From positions 102,737 to 161,238 of the forward strand of contig NW_022985213.1 of the NCBI RefSeq assembly GCF_010093535.1: a DNA stretch of 58,502 nt. The letters are read 5' to 3'. The position numbers and the translations under genes are program-made. Shown in pieces: positions 22,405 to 34,874 of this stretch. This DNA is from Lindgomyces ingoldianus (lineage: Eukaryota > Ascomycota > Dothideomycetes > Pleosporales > Lindgomycetaceae). Each line of letters opens with the position of its first letter. The first letter of the stretch is position 1. The notes below the pieces were generated by a model that saw nothing but the letters and a program-made list of their open reading frames with translations, did not search any database and was not told the origin of the DNA.

Positions 22405-25400
22405 CGCTGCCCCTCCTCCCCAGCGGCGTCCTCGCCGCTCTGCTCACACAACTATGTTAGTAAGGGTTTGTTTATAAGGTAGGCGCCTACCTACTAGAAG
22501 GCATCCCTAACTTCTATCCTTCTTAAACTAAATAGCTCGCTAGTCCTGTTTATCCTACCGTCCTCGCGTTGCCCTTTATTTTAATTCTCTTTACTAGACA
22601 AAGATAAGACCTTACAGCGCTTGCTAATCTTTAGAGTTGTCTTATGTATTAACATTGTCCTTAGACAAGTGTATTAAGTGTGTAAAAAAGCACAGCTAAT
22701 GCAACGCTTTTGTTTCTAATGCTGCTTAAGATTACTTAAAAAAAGAGAGAGAAGCGCTTCTTTATAAGGCTAAGGCTTTATAAGCCTAGGACCGCGTCCT
22801 GTTAAATAAAATAAATAAGGAGCGTTCTAGACAGGATTGTATCTAAAAGTCACTAGATTTTCTAGAGGCTTAACGCGCAAGGTACTTAGAGGGGGACCTT
22901 TCTTCCTTAGACAAAATAAAGGCTCTAGAGGCTAAGGCAGGAGGTTGTTCTCCTCCACAACCTTTGTTAGCTAGGACTTGTCTCTAAAGGCTGCTGCCAT
23001 CTAGTAATGACGTGGCTGTTCCTTTTAATATAGGTGCCTTATCGCCTAGCTAGTTTCTTTTAGACAAGCCTAGAGGTACCCCTGTACTAACAGCTGCGCG
23101 TTCTGCAAATTCTTAGCTAGTTCCTAGGTGTTTTTACTAGTAGGCTATCTCTTCTATTTCACTAGAAACTCCTGTTAGTTCTTTTAGTTGCTAATAATGT
23201 GTTTAACTTTATACTCTATTTCCTTATTTTCCTATTCTTACATAGATAAAGGGATTTCCTTAGGTGCTTTTTTTAGTTATAAGATATAGAACTACAAGTG
23301 TATCTTTATTTATAAAGGAAGCTTAAGTTTGCAATTATCCTGTTAAGTTTATAGGACTTTATATAGTCTTATCCTTTTTTCTGCTAGTTTCTAGGAGGGT
23401 CTAGATATCTTAAGGTTCTTTGTGTTAAAGTAGACATAATCTCCTAGGTAAATTTCTAGTCCTAGTTATTATAATTTATTTACGTACTTTTCTATAGTTT
23501 CTTTGCTAGACCTAGCTTCTACTGCTAATTTTTTATATATGCCTTATAAGCTTAATAACTAGTCTATTAACTCCTATAGGTCTGTAGGTTAATTTCCTTA
23601 TAGCATAAAGTATAGGTTATAGCTAAAGTTAGCTTTGTATAGTGTCTCTTTTATTATAGCTAACTCTACACTATTAATAGCTAACTGTGCTATTAGGAGC
23701 CATTCTGCCTAGTTGTGCTAAGTATGTAAAATGTACTTTCTTAGGTACTTTTCTACTTTAGCGTTTGCTCTTTTAGTTTAGCTGTCTGTTTATAGGTAGT
23801 ATGCTATAGACAGCTTATAATCCACACTAAGGTGTCTTATAGCAGCACTCTAGAATCTGCTAGTAAACAATTTATCTTAGTTAGAGATAATTATCCTTAG
23901 ACATCTATATACTGCTATTATATTCTATTCTAATTTGTAGATAAATTTTTTAGCTGTTATTATTTTTTTTAATAGCTAGATGTGTAGGTACTTAGTAGTT
24001 TTATTTAGAACTACTATAATTATATTACACATCCTTTCTGTTCTTAGTTCCTTTAATAAAGAAAGTCCTGTAATAAAGTCTATAGTAATTATTATCTATA
24101 GTTGCTTTAAAGCTTTAATTAGTTGCAAGTGTCTATAAGTCTTATATCTTTATAGGTTATTTCTATTACAGATATTACATTCTCTAAGCACTTTAATGCA
24201 TAACTGCTTTATCTTTAGTATTTGTTACAGTATAGCAGCCCTTAGCTTTTTCTAAAGGGTGCCTATTCCTAGATGTCTAAACATTAGGGATTTATAGTAT
24301 TCCTAGATTAGGTTCTTCTATCCTTACTTACTAGTTATAAGCGTGCAGAGTTCTTTTATAAGTTAAGGCCTATTATATATCTATCTTTTATTAGTTTTCT
24401 TAAAGAGGGTAAACTCCTTTATGCCTTTCTCTTCTCTATTAAAGTAGTCTAGTCTTTAGCTAAGGGCGTTAGCCTATTAGTTCTGTGCTCCTAGTACGTG
24501 TTTAATAATATAGTTAAACTGCGTAAGCTCTATTACCTATCTTATATGCATTAGTAACATCTTTTTTACTGTTAGGAATGTAACTAGGTTTATGTAGTTA
24601 GTTAGAATGTTAAATAGTTTAGCTATTCTATGTAGCTCTGTAGCCTATACTCTAACTGCGTTTAATATTGCCTTAAGTTCTTTGTTAGGTATGCTATAGC
24701 CTACTTTAGGTCCTGTGAACTTAGCAGAGTAGTAGGCCACAGGATGCCATTTTCTGTCCTCCTGCTTCTAATAGAGGGTGGCACTGCTGGCTCCTAAGGA
24801 TGCATTAGTGTGAATTTTTGTGTCTAGACGTAGGTTGTACATCCTTAGTACTAGTTCTACTGTTATAGCCTACTTTAATGCTATAAATGCCTTATTTATT
24901 TGCAGAGTCTAGATAAACTTTGCTGTTGCTTATTCCTTTATAGTAGTGTTAGTTAAAGGGACTGCAATTTTTAAGTAGTCTTTAATTATTTGCCTAATGT
25001 ATTCTAATAGACTAAGGAATCCTTTAACTTCCTTAGTTATAGTAGGTTCTAGCTATTTAAGTACTTTCTATACTTTAGCTAGATTAATTTTTATTTCTTT
25101 ACTATTAATTATAAATTTTAGGTATTCTATTTTAGCAACATAAAATTTGCATTTAGAGAGCTGTAGGTAGAGTCTATACTTTCTTAGCTGCTCTAAGACT
25201 TTTTGTACCTTCTGTACATAGTCTTCTAGGGTGTCTTTTAAATAGATAAGGACGTTATCTAAATATACTAAGGTAAAGACATTAAGGTATAGGTTAAGAG
25301 CTGTGTTAATAATCTGCTAAAACATAGCTAGGGTGTTTATTAAGCTAAACACCATTACTAACAGCTTATAAAGTCCCTATAAAGTTTTAAATGCTATAAG

Positions 25401-28400
25401 CTACTTATCTTTCTCTTTTATCTTAATCTTGTTAAATCTATTTTGTATGTTAAACTTTGTAAAGTACTAGTTTCCTTTTAGTTAGTTTATAATGTTCTAT
25501 ATAATTAGTAAGAGAAATTAGTCTTAGACTATGTTTTTGTTTAAGGTTTTATAATTCTAGTAAACACAGATCTTTTCTTCTTTCTTTTTTGCAAAGACTA
25601 CTGCTAATGCTATAGGGCTATAGCTTTCCTAGATATGTCTTTATGCTAACATCTAGTTAACATACTCCTGTAGGGCCTCCTTCTATGCTCTTGTTAAAGG
25701 GCAAAGCCTATAGGTCTTTAAGTTGTGGTCTTTTACTAAATTAATAGCGTAATCTTAAGGTTAGTGTAGTAGAAGTTCTCCTAGATCTTCTAGCGTCTTA
25801 AACATGTCTTTATAATCCTTGTACTTAAAGGGGATACTGCCTTTGTCCTAGATTTAAAAAATGCTAATTTACTTTACATCTTTATTATTTCTAAGTTCTT
25901 TATAAGGGACTTTTTTAAGAGTTTTTTTTATTATTCTTACTGCCTAAGCTTTTAGTTTTTAATAAAGGAACTTCTAAAGTTTTCTTTTCTTAGGGTAGTA
26001 ACTACTACTCTGTTTTACTTGCTTGTAGACTAGGCATTAATTATTATAGCATGCTAACTAGGTTATGCGTGCGTAGTCTTTAAGAGTCTCTATAGTTATT
26101 ATTCTTTAGTTAATTGCAGGGTTATGCGTTTTAAGCTAGTTATAGCCTAGGATTATGTTATACTTGCCTTTTAGTAAGAGTATTTTTATAGACTTTTAAT
26201 CTTTTATGTTTAAGGTTTTTAGGTCTTTCTTATAAGTTTCTAGGTTAATCTATCCTTTACTATATTTTATTAATAATGTGTTAGCTAGGGTTACCTTAAA
26301 CAGATCTGTTTTAATTTAGAATAAGATACTGTGTTCTTCTACCTAATCTCTATCTATTACAGTAAAGGTGCACCTGCTGTCTACAAGAGCTAGTCCTATC
26401 TTTCCTTTATACGTAAAAGTGGTGGTTAGGCTGTGTCTAGTTCCTTATCCTACAGCAACTAGGACTAATATGTTGTAAAGGACTTCTTTATTTAAAAAAA
26501 AGTAAAGGTTAATATCTTAAAAGTTGTTATTAAACTTATTTTTTTTCTTTATAGGCCTAATGTTCTTAGTTATAGCAGTTAGCTGCTTTACATTTATAGT
26601 CTTTAACTAGGTAATGTAACATTAGGTAGTCTTCTTTTTACACTACTTTTTACTAAAAGTAATAGAACTTGCAACTGTTTTATTTATTACACTTTGTCTA
26701 TTCTTTTTACTTATAGGGAGGGGCTGTTTAGCAGGTGTAGCAGTTTGTAGTTTTGCAGGCAGAGGCTGTTCCTTGCTATAGGCATCTGTTATAGTTCTTC
26801 TTCTATGTTGGCTACTATCCTGCTTAATGCTTGTTGTTCTAATGCTTAATGCAGTATTATTATGTGCATTAGTACTATAGGTATAGATAATTATTAGGTT
26901 TATATAAAGTGTTAAGGGGGCTCTCTTAAGTCTACTAAAGGTATTCTTGTGTTTGTACTACCTGTACAAGGTGTTTTTTCTATTAGCAGTTATTAGTGCT
27001 ATAGGTACTGCTTCTATAGAGTACACACTAACTATAGCTCTAGCGCATTACTAAGGCTTTTCTGCTAATAGCAAGACTTAGAAGTAGTGTCTTAGGTTTG
27101 TTAGGCGCTAGCCTAGGGACTTTAAACCTAGCAGGTCTGCCTAGTCCTTCTAGCTTCTAGTCTTAGATTTTAATAAAGAACTACTATTATTCTTTATTAT
27201 TTATAATGTTATATTGCACCTTAGCTATCTGCTGTATAATGTTAAACATAAGGTAGTTATTACTAATGTTTATCTAATAAAGCATAACTATGTAATAGCT
27301 TAAGTAGTTATGTTGTAGACTACACTTCTAGCATTTACATTTCTAGAACTGTCTAGAAAGCTCTTTTACTAAAGTGCCTAAGGTTTAGTCTTAGAAAGGG
27401 AACTATTTTTCTTTTTTTTAAACATTTATAATATATTCTTAAATCTAAGTCTCTTCTTTGTATTTTTTAAGAATTATAAGGTCCTGCAGCACTATGTCTA
27501 ACTTACTAAAATTTTAAATAGCTACCTTCTAATACACTTTAGGGCAGTTATTTAAAGAATAGTTGCCTTTATATTACTAGTAAAGTCTGTTATCTAATCT
27601 TTCTAATATTTTCTTATCTATAAGGCTATATTTAGTAGTAATAGCTTTTATTGCTGTAGTAGTATTTTTATTCTTCCTCTTTTAAGAGTCTAGGTAATTT
27701 TAGCAGAAATGTCCTACTTTTTTATAGTTTAAGTAGGCCTTATCCTTTAGCTACTTTTTCTATTCCTTTATTAAGAGCAGCCTATTGCGTCCTAAAACTT
27801 AGCTCTTTTTAAAAGAGGGGCTTTATGTATGCTTTACATAACTAAGGTCTATTAGTTTTTTATTATATTATAAAAGCTTTTTTTTTTTAGGAATAAACTC
27901 TAGTTTTTATAAAGTTTTTTTTTATTTATTTTCTCTTTTACATTTTTTATAGCAAGTATTATAAGTTATTACTTTTATAATGTAGTCCTTAAAAGTAGTT
28001 AGCTTTTTAGTGTACATAAATTTATCTTTTATCCTTTTACTTAGCCTATTATAAAACATATAGTATAGAGCTTTCTAGTTGCTATACCTATAGATAGCTA
28101 GCTGTTCTCTAAAGCAAGCTGTGTAGTTTTGTACTATGCTATTAGCTTATTTTATAGTGTCTAACTTATTAGCTGTAATCTTTTTTTTATCTAAGGTTTT
28201 ATAAATAGCTGTTAGAGCTGCTTTAAAGTTTTTAAAGCTACTAAACACTTTTTTTATTTTAGAGTTAAGTAGTGTCTTATTAGCTCTAAAGTCTATCTAG
28301 TTATCTGCGTGTAGTTAGAACTAGATTACAAGGGGTTCTCCTAGGTGTAGTCTTATCTAGAATATTATTTCTGCGTTAGTCTAAAATGCTTCTTTGTTAT

Positions 28401-28773
28401 ACTGCATATAGAGGTAGCATCTAGTAAAGAATAGTTAGAAGTTTTTTAGTAATTCTTTAAAAAGCTTTAAAGAGGCTAGTCTTAAAGTTTTTTTAGCTAT
28501 GTTACTTAATTTTTTAGCTAATATATTCTAAACTTTTACTAACTCTACTCTTAACTTATGTATTTAGTAGGCGTAGTTAGTAGCTTCCTAAAGGCTTATA
28601 AGTTAAAAAGTACTTTATAATTTTATTATTTTTTAGTAAATGCTTATAATTTTTTATTAGAAGTTTACTAATTATTTTATTTTTTTACTAATCTGCTAGA
28701 GTTTTTTAATGTTATCCTAAATTATATTAATCTGTTCTACTAAAATAGCTTTGCTTTAACTAGGAACTGCTGT

Positions 28774-28810
28774 AGATTCTAACAGGGCCGCGTAGGCCAT
28801 GTTAGAATCT
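28774..28810. other. Perfect 11-bp inverted repeat around the gag start codon of Gypsy-C
   Basis: AGATTCTAACA (28774-28784) pairs with TGTTAGAATCT (28800-28810); the loop holds two further GGCC blocks. On the minus strand the ATG of gag lies inside the loop side (ATGGCCTACGCGGCC). Gypsy-B has the same place mutated, with weaker pairing. Confidence 0.65.
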
Positions 28811-28855
28811 ATGTTGTGTTATGTAGTTATACTTTTTAGAGAAAGTAGTGTTTAA

Positions 28856-29437
28856 TGTTATAATTCTTGCTTTAGGGAAGCACTTAGGTCTTATAATATT
28901 CCTAGGGGATGAGTAGGACAGAGTGTAGGGGCTAATCTAGTAGGGTGTACAGTCCTACGTACAGGCTAATAGGCTTATAGAGAGGGGTAGAGTGACTGGA
29001 TTGTGGTTTGCCCTATGTGCGGCAGTATAGTGGCCGGGTTAAACAGTCCTGTTAGACAGGATTAGAGGTATATATAATGCAAGATATATAAATAGTATTA
29101 CAGCTTGTTAGAAAGCTAAATGCTACTTAGTTTATGTAAAGAATAAACTAAATGTTAAATACACCTTTCTAAGGTTGTTTAGTGTTAAGACTATATACAT
29201 GTGCTAAGGGCGCTAAGGAGAGCTAGCAGGAGTTTAGGGAGTCTGCTAAGAAGAGCTCCCTAAGCTCCTCAGATTCGTGGCCTGTTCTCCTATTAGATAA
29301 CACATTCTTCCATTACCGCAGGCAGCTGCGCTGCCTCCGTGTCCTCCGAATGGTCCGTAAGCGAGCCCTGACCTAATCCAGCTAGATTGTAGAGCACTGC
29401 CGGTGGAGTTACGCTGGTCCAACCGTAGACCGTAACA
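28856..29437 (-). repeat. 5' LTR of Gypsy-C
   Basis: 582 bp, homologous to the other family LTRs and more RIP-shifted than its partner in its left part, while the right end (GAATGGTCCGTAAGCGAGCC) stays GC-rich. Confidence 0.9.
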
Positions 29438-29789
29438 GTAGCCTACATAGAAAAAGAACTATAATAGATGCCTATAGCAAGGAACAGCTTTAGCCTGTAA
29501 GACTATAAATTATTATACCTGTTAAACAGCCTCTTTTTATAAGCAAGAAAAGTAGCTAGACTATAAAAATAGAAATAACTGTAGATTCTATTGCTTTTAA
29601 TAAAAAGCTATAAGAAAAGAAGACTACCTAATGTTACACTATTTAGTAAAAGACTATAAATGTAAAGCAGCTAACTGCTGTAATAAAGAACATTAAATAT
29701 ATAAAAAAAGAAAAAATAAGTTTATTAATAACTTTTAAGACATTAACTTATACCTTTTAGAGAATAAAAAGGTTTTTTATAATATATTA

Positions 29790-30904
29790 ACGTACCTAAC
29801 GGGTTGGCCGGCCACTTTTGCCAAGCCCCTACTAAACTCTACCTATCTACATAATGCCTTAATAACAACACTAGATTAAATCTTCTAAAGAATGTTAGAT
29901 ATAGCTTGCTCTCTAGGCTCTTAAATAAGACTTAAAACTTTTCTTATAACGCGCTGCAGCTATCTATAATGTCTCTTACACAACACTAAGTAATTAACGC
30001 GCTAGATAGCCTTTATAAGCAGAATGCTAGCCTAAATTAAGGAATCTAACTAAGCTTTAAAAAAAAGTAGTTGTTAAGTATATACTTAAGCTTATTACAC
30101 GCAGATTTCCCCTTAGGCTTGCATCTATAGCTAATATAGCTAATTCCTTACCCACAGAGCATAATCTAGGCTAGGTTAGCTTAAACTAGCTTAGTATGTA
30201 GGTTAAGCACTGCCCTAGGTTTATAATAAAGTTTAATTATAAGTATAATTATAAAAGACTACTTTATAAGAATCTAAAGGTTATCTAGGGCTAGTTTTAC
30301 CTAGTAGCTAACATAAAAGCTAAGTATAGTATCTAGAATAAAGACAGGTATAACTTTAATAAGTTAGGCTTTATAATAGGCTAGATATTAACTAGAGCAG
30401 TTATTACAGCTTTAAAGAGATAAAGACAGCTAAAGGTAATATAGTAAAGTAATAAAAAGTAGATAATAGTTATCTAGAGCATTAATATAACAAAGTAGGC
30501 TATAAGATTACAGAGCTTTAAGCAGTAAATAAGGCTGCTACATAACATAAATTACATAAAAAAAAGCAGATTTAGGTAAAAAAGACTTTAATAGTTAAGG
30601 ATAGAGCTTGTCTAACTACTTTAAAGGAGTTTAGAGCGCGTAGTAATAGGAAGAAGCTAAAGACGCAAGTCCACACTAAAAAAGGTAAGCTAAGTTAAAG
30701 GTAATATAAGCAGTGTAATTAGACTAGGCATAACTTGCGTATGTGTAAGCAAGTAGTAGAAGTAGACTCTAAATAATATCTTATGTTGTATTACTTTATA
30801 CAGGGCTAAAGTGGGCTATTTTGCGAGAGAATAGAGTGGTTTTAGTTGGGGCTTGGCAAAAGTGGCCGGCCAACCTGTGTGGCCGGCCAACCCGTTAGGT
30901 ACGT
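29790..30904 (+). mobile_element. pogo-1: deleted Fot1/pogo (Tc1/mariner) transposon, TSD TA
   Basis: Ends ACGTACCTAACGGGTTGGCC and its inverse, with TA on both sides (29788-29789 and 30905-30906); Gypsy-A shows the empty site near 4387. Plus-strand translation gives the N-terminal half of a Fot1-type transposase: helix-turn-helix region (RAAAIYNVSYTTLSN at about 29955), CENP-B-like region (about 30060-30200), and the start of the catalytic domain where the first Asp motif reads YNFNKLGF (Asp to Asn). It then jumps to the C-terminal tail, including a Cys/His knuckle (QCN.TRHNLRMCK, about 30715-30750). The remaining catalytic region is deleted. At 1115 bp it is far shorter than a typical intact element, so it is non-autonomous. 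Confidence 0.87.
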
Positions 30905-31016
30905 TAGCCTTAGTTGCAGTAGGATAAAGAGTAGGACATAGTCTAACTATAACCTTTACATTTAAAAAATAGTTAGAACTTACCTTTGTTAATAGTAGTT
31001 GCACCTTTACTATAAT

Positions 31017-31397
31017 TGTCAGATATGCGCACCTACTGTCAAGACAGGAGGAACGCTTGACGAAAGCTGCCACATAGTACGAGCAATAAGCTCGAACAGT
31101 ATGTTGCAGCAAATTGCAGCATTTTGCAGCATGTTGCAGCAAATTACAGCATTTTGCAGCAAATTACAGCATTTTGCAGCAAATTGCAGCATTTTGCAGC
31201 ATGTTGCAGCAGTTTGCAAGCTGGTCGCGCATGGGGCAAGTGCGCGAGGGACTCGGATCGGCAAAACAAAAAGCCGAGCAACACAAGTAGAGCAGAAAAA
31301 GGATCATCCTATAAACACAATCAATCAATCATCCATACATCACATCTAAACCCATCATTCATCTTAGGAAGCCTAGAAACAGTGCTTCAATCTGATA
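31017..31397 (+). mobile_element. TGTCAGAT-family element, copy 4, TSD ATAAT
   Basis: Starts TGTCAGATATGCGC and ends AATCTGATA (C to T in the terminal CTGACA). Exact duplication ATAAT at 31012-31016 and 31398-31402. 381 bp, with the 10-bp TTGCAGCA array at about 31103-31215. It sits in the gag-protease region of Gypsy-B; Gypsy-A shows the uninterrupted sequence near 4495. Confidence 0.88.
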
Positions 31398-34300
31398 ATA
31401 ATTGATAAAAACTAGGTAGACTAGTAAAATATTTTATTTTAAATTAAGAAGAACTTATTTAAGGTAACCCTTGCTAACACATCCTTAATAAAATATAGTA
31501 AAGGATAGATTAACTTAAAAGTATATAAAGAAGACTTTAAAACACTAAATACAAAAAATTAGAAATCTATAAGCATACTTTTACTAAGAGGCAAATATAA
31601 TGTAATTTTAGGCTATAACTAGCTTAGAAAACATAACCCTACTATTAATTAAAAAATAATAACTATAAAAGGCCTTAAGAACTACGCACGCATAACCTAG
31701 TTAGCATGCTATAATAATCTATGCCTAGTCTACAAATAAGCAAAGCAGGGTAGCAGTTACTAGCCTAAGAAAAAGAAACCTTAGAGGTTCTCTTACATAA
31801 AACTAAAAGCCTAAGTAATAAAAATAATAAAAAAAAAACTTAAAAATTTTTTTAATAAAAAACTTAAGGCTAATAAGAATGTAAAATAAGTTAGAATTTA
31901 TAAAATTTAAGCAGAAAACAAGATTCCTACTAAGTATAAGAACTACTAAGAAATGTTTAAGACGCCTGCTAACTTAAAAAAATTGCCTCTACACTAGCCT
32001 TAGGATTATGCTATTAACCTAATAAAAGACTACAACCTAAAGACCTATAAGCTCTGCCCTCTAACAAGGGTATAGAAAGAAGCCTTATAGAAGTATGTTA
32101 ACTAAATGTTAGTATAAGGCTATATTTAAGAAAGCTACAGCCTAGTTGCTTTAGCAGTAGTCTTTATAAAAAAAAAGAAAAAATCTAAGTCTATTAGAAC
32201 TATAGAACTTTAAATAATAACATAATTTAAAATTAGTTCTCTTTACTAATTATATAAGACATTATAAACTAGTTAAAAGGAACTTAATACTTTATAAAGT
32301 TTAATATACAGAATAGATTTAACAAAATAAGAATAAAAGAAGAAGATAGATAGCCTATAGCCTTTTAAACTTTATAAGGACTATATAAACTGCTAGTAAT
32401 GCTGTTTAGCTTAACAAACACCTTAGCAACATTCTAGTAAATTATTAACATAGCCTTTAACTCTTACTTTAATGTCTTTGCCTTAGTATACCTAAACAAT
32501 GTCCTTATTTACTTAAAAAACAGCCTAGAGGATTACGTACAAAAAGTATAAAAAGTTTTAGAGAAACTAAAGAAGTACAAACTCTACTTACAGCTCTCTA
32601 AATATAAATTCTATGTTACTAAAACAGAGTACTTAAGATTTATAATTAATAGTAACAAAATAAAAATTAACCTAGCTAAAATATAAAAAGTATTAAAATA
32701 GCTAGAACCTATAACAGTTAAAGAGGTTAAAGGATTCCTTAGACTATTAGGCTATGTTAGACAAATAATTAGAAACTATTTAAAAATTACTATACCTTTA
32801 ATAAACGCTACTACTAAGAAAAGAGCAACAGTAAAGTTTGTCTAGACTTTATAAATAAATAAAGCATTTGTGACACTAAAACGTGCTATAATAACTAAAC
32901 TAGTACTAAAGATGTACAACCTACAGCTAGATACAAAGATCTACACAGACGCGTCTTTAGAAGTAAGCGGCGCCACCTTCTACTAGAAACAGGAGGACAG
33001 TAAATAGCACCTAGTAGCATACTACTCTGCTAAGTTTTTAGGACCTAAAGCAGGCTACAGTATACCTAACAAAGAATTAAAAGCAATATTAAACGTAGTA
33101 TAAGTATAGGCAACAGAACTGCACAGGATAGCAAAACCCTTCTACATTATAACAGACTATGTAAACTTAGTTACATTTCTAACTGTAAAAAAGCTATCAC
33201 CTATACACATAAGATAGGCAATAGAACTTGCCTAGTTTAACTGCGTTATTAAACACGTCCTAGGCGCACAAAACTAGTAGGCTAACGCCCTTAGCTGCAA
33301 ACTAGACTACTTTAATAAAGAAAAAAAAGAATAAAGAAGTTTACCCTCTTTAAAGAAACTAAGAAAGAATAGATTTATAATAAGCTCTAACTTATTAAAG
33401 AATCCTACATGCTTACAGTAAGTAAACAAGGATAGAAAAACCTAATCTACAAATATTACAAGTCTCTAATGTACAGACACCTAGGGATAGGCACCCTCTA
33501 GAAAAAACTACAAGCTGCTATACCACAGCGTATACTAAAGGTAAAACAACTATGCACTAAGGTGCTTAGAGAATGCGATACCTGCAACAAGAATAACTTA
33601 TAAAGACATAAAGCAAATTTTAGCTACAACCCCTATTTTATAATATAAGGAAATTAACCTACTAATCTTTAAGAATCTATTAACTAGTTATTAAACTTAA
33701 AAAACATACACAAAAAATTAGCAATTAAGGCTAGATCTAGTTAGAAGATAATAGAACAATATGCAAACAAATTACAACAACCTACACTAAAAATTTACCT
33801 AGGAGACTATGTGTACCTTAAAACTAAGAACCTTAAGATACCTAGACCCTCTAAGAAGCTAGCAGAAAAGAGGATAGAACCCTATAAAGTCTTATAGACT
33901 TAGTAGAATAACTGTAAGCTTAAGCTTCCCCTGAATATAAAAATACACCTATAGTTCTATGTTTCTAAATTAGAAAAAGCGTTTAAAGAAATCCCTTTAT
34001 CTATATAAAAATAGAAAGATAAAAAAACTAAGTATAAAGTAAAATGCATTATTAGTAACTAAAAAAATAAAAAAAAGTTCTTAGTAAACTAGAAGAGATA
34101 GCCTACTAGTAAAAACACTTAGAAACTAGCTAAGAATTTGCAGAACGCGTAGCTGTTAGTATCAGAGTACCTTTAGGCTTATTTAAAAGAAACTAGCTAG
34201 GCAACAAAGCACCTATCTTAAAAGAAGTAGCTATGTTATTACTAGATAGCAGCAGCCTTTAGAGACAAGTCCCTACTAAGGAAGGTTAAAAAAATAGACA

Positions 34301-34874
34301 ACCTTCTGCCTTAGCCTTAAGGGCTTCTATCTTGTCTAAAGAGGAGAGGTCCCCCTTTAAGTACTGTGCGCGCTAAGCCTCTAACAGATCTAGTAATTTT
34401 TAGATATAATCTTATTTAGAACGCTCCCTAGCCTTTGCCTTAACTAACTTTTAGAGCTATTAAGTTATCTTTTTATTAAGCTTTTACTTATAAGCTTTTG
34501 CTGCTGCAGCATTCTAAAGAAGTTTCTTCTTCTCCTTCTCTAACTAATTTTATGCAGTGTCTAAAATAAAAGTGTTGCACTTGCTGTTTTTCCTTACACA
34601 TTCTACACACTTATTTAATAATAAGGTTAATACATAAGACAACTCTAATAACTAGTAAGTGCTGTAGGGCTGCATCTTTGTCTAATAAAAAGAATTAAAA
34701 TAAGAAATAGCATAAGGATAATAGAACAAATAAGACTAACAAGCTATTTAGCATAAAAAAGATAAATATTAAGGATGCCTTTTAGTAGGTAGACATTTAC
34801 TTTATAAATATACTTTTACTAACGCAGTTGTGTAAGCAGAGCAGTAAGGACGCTGCTAGGAAGGAGGGGCATTG

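Larger units (their letters stand above)
21824..29437 (-). mobile_element. Gypsy-C: full-length inverted chromovirus inside Gypsy-B, TSD GTAGC
   Basis: A 7.6-kb element of the same family as its host, in opposite orientation. The LTRs are 21824-22404 (3' LTR) and 28856-29437 (5' LTR), with exact duplication GTAGC at 21819-21823 and 29438-29442. On the minus strand the order is gag (28800-27650, with a zinc knuckle near 27700), protease, reverse transcriptase (about 25700-25000, active-site region near 25250), RNase H, integrase (about 24250-23640, including the segment lost in Gypsy-B) and chromodomain (23210-23065), then about 650 bp to the 3' LTR. It is the most complete copy here but still full of TAA/TAG stops. 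Confidence 0.93.

Noticed and set aside
22260..22451. 63-residue minus-strand frame
   Set aside because: It crosses the LTR-internal border of Gypsy-C and has no family counterpart in the other copies.
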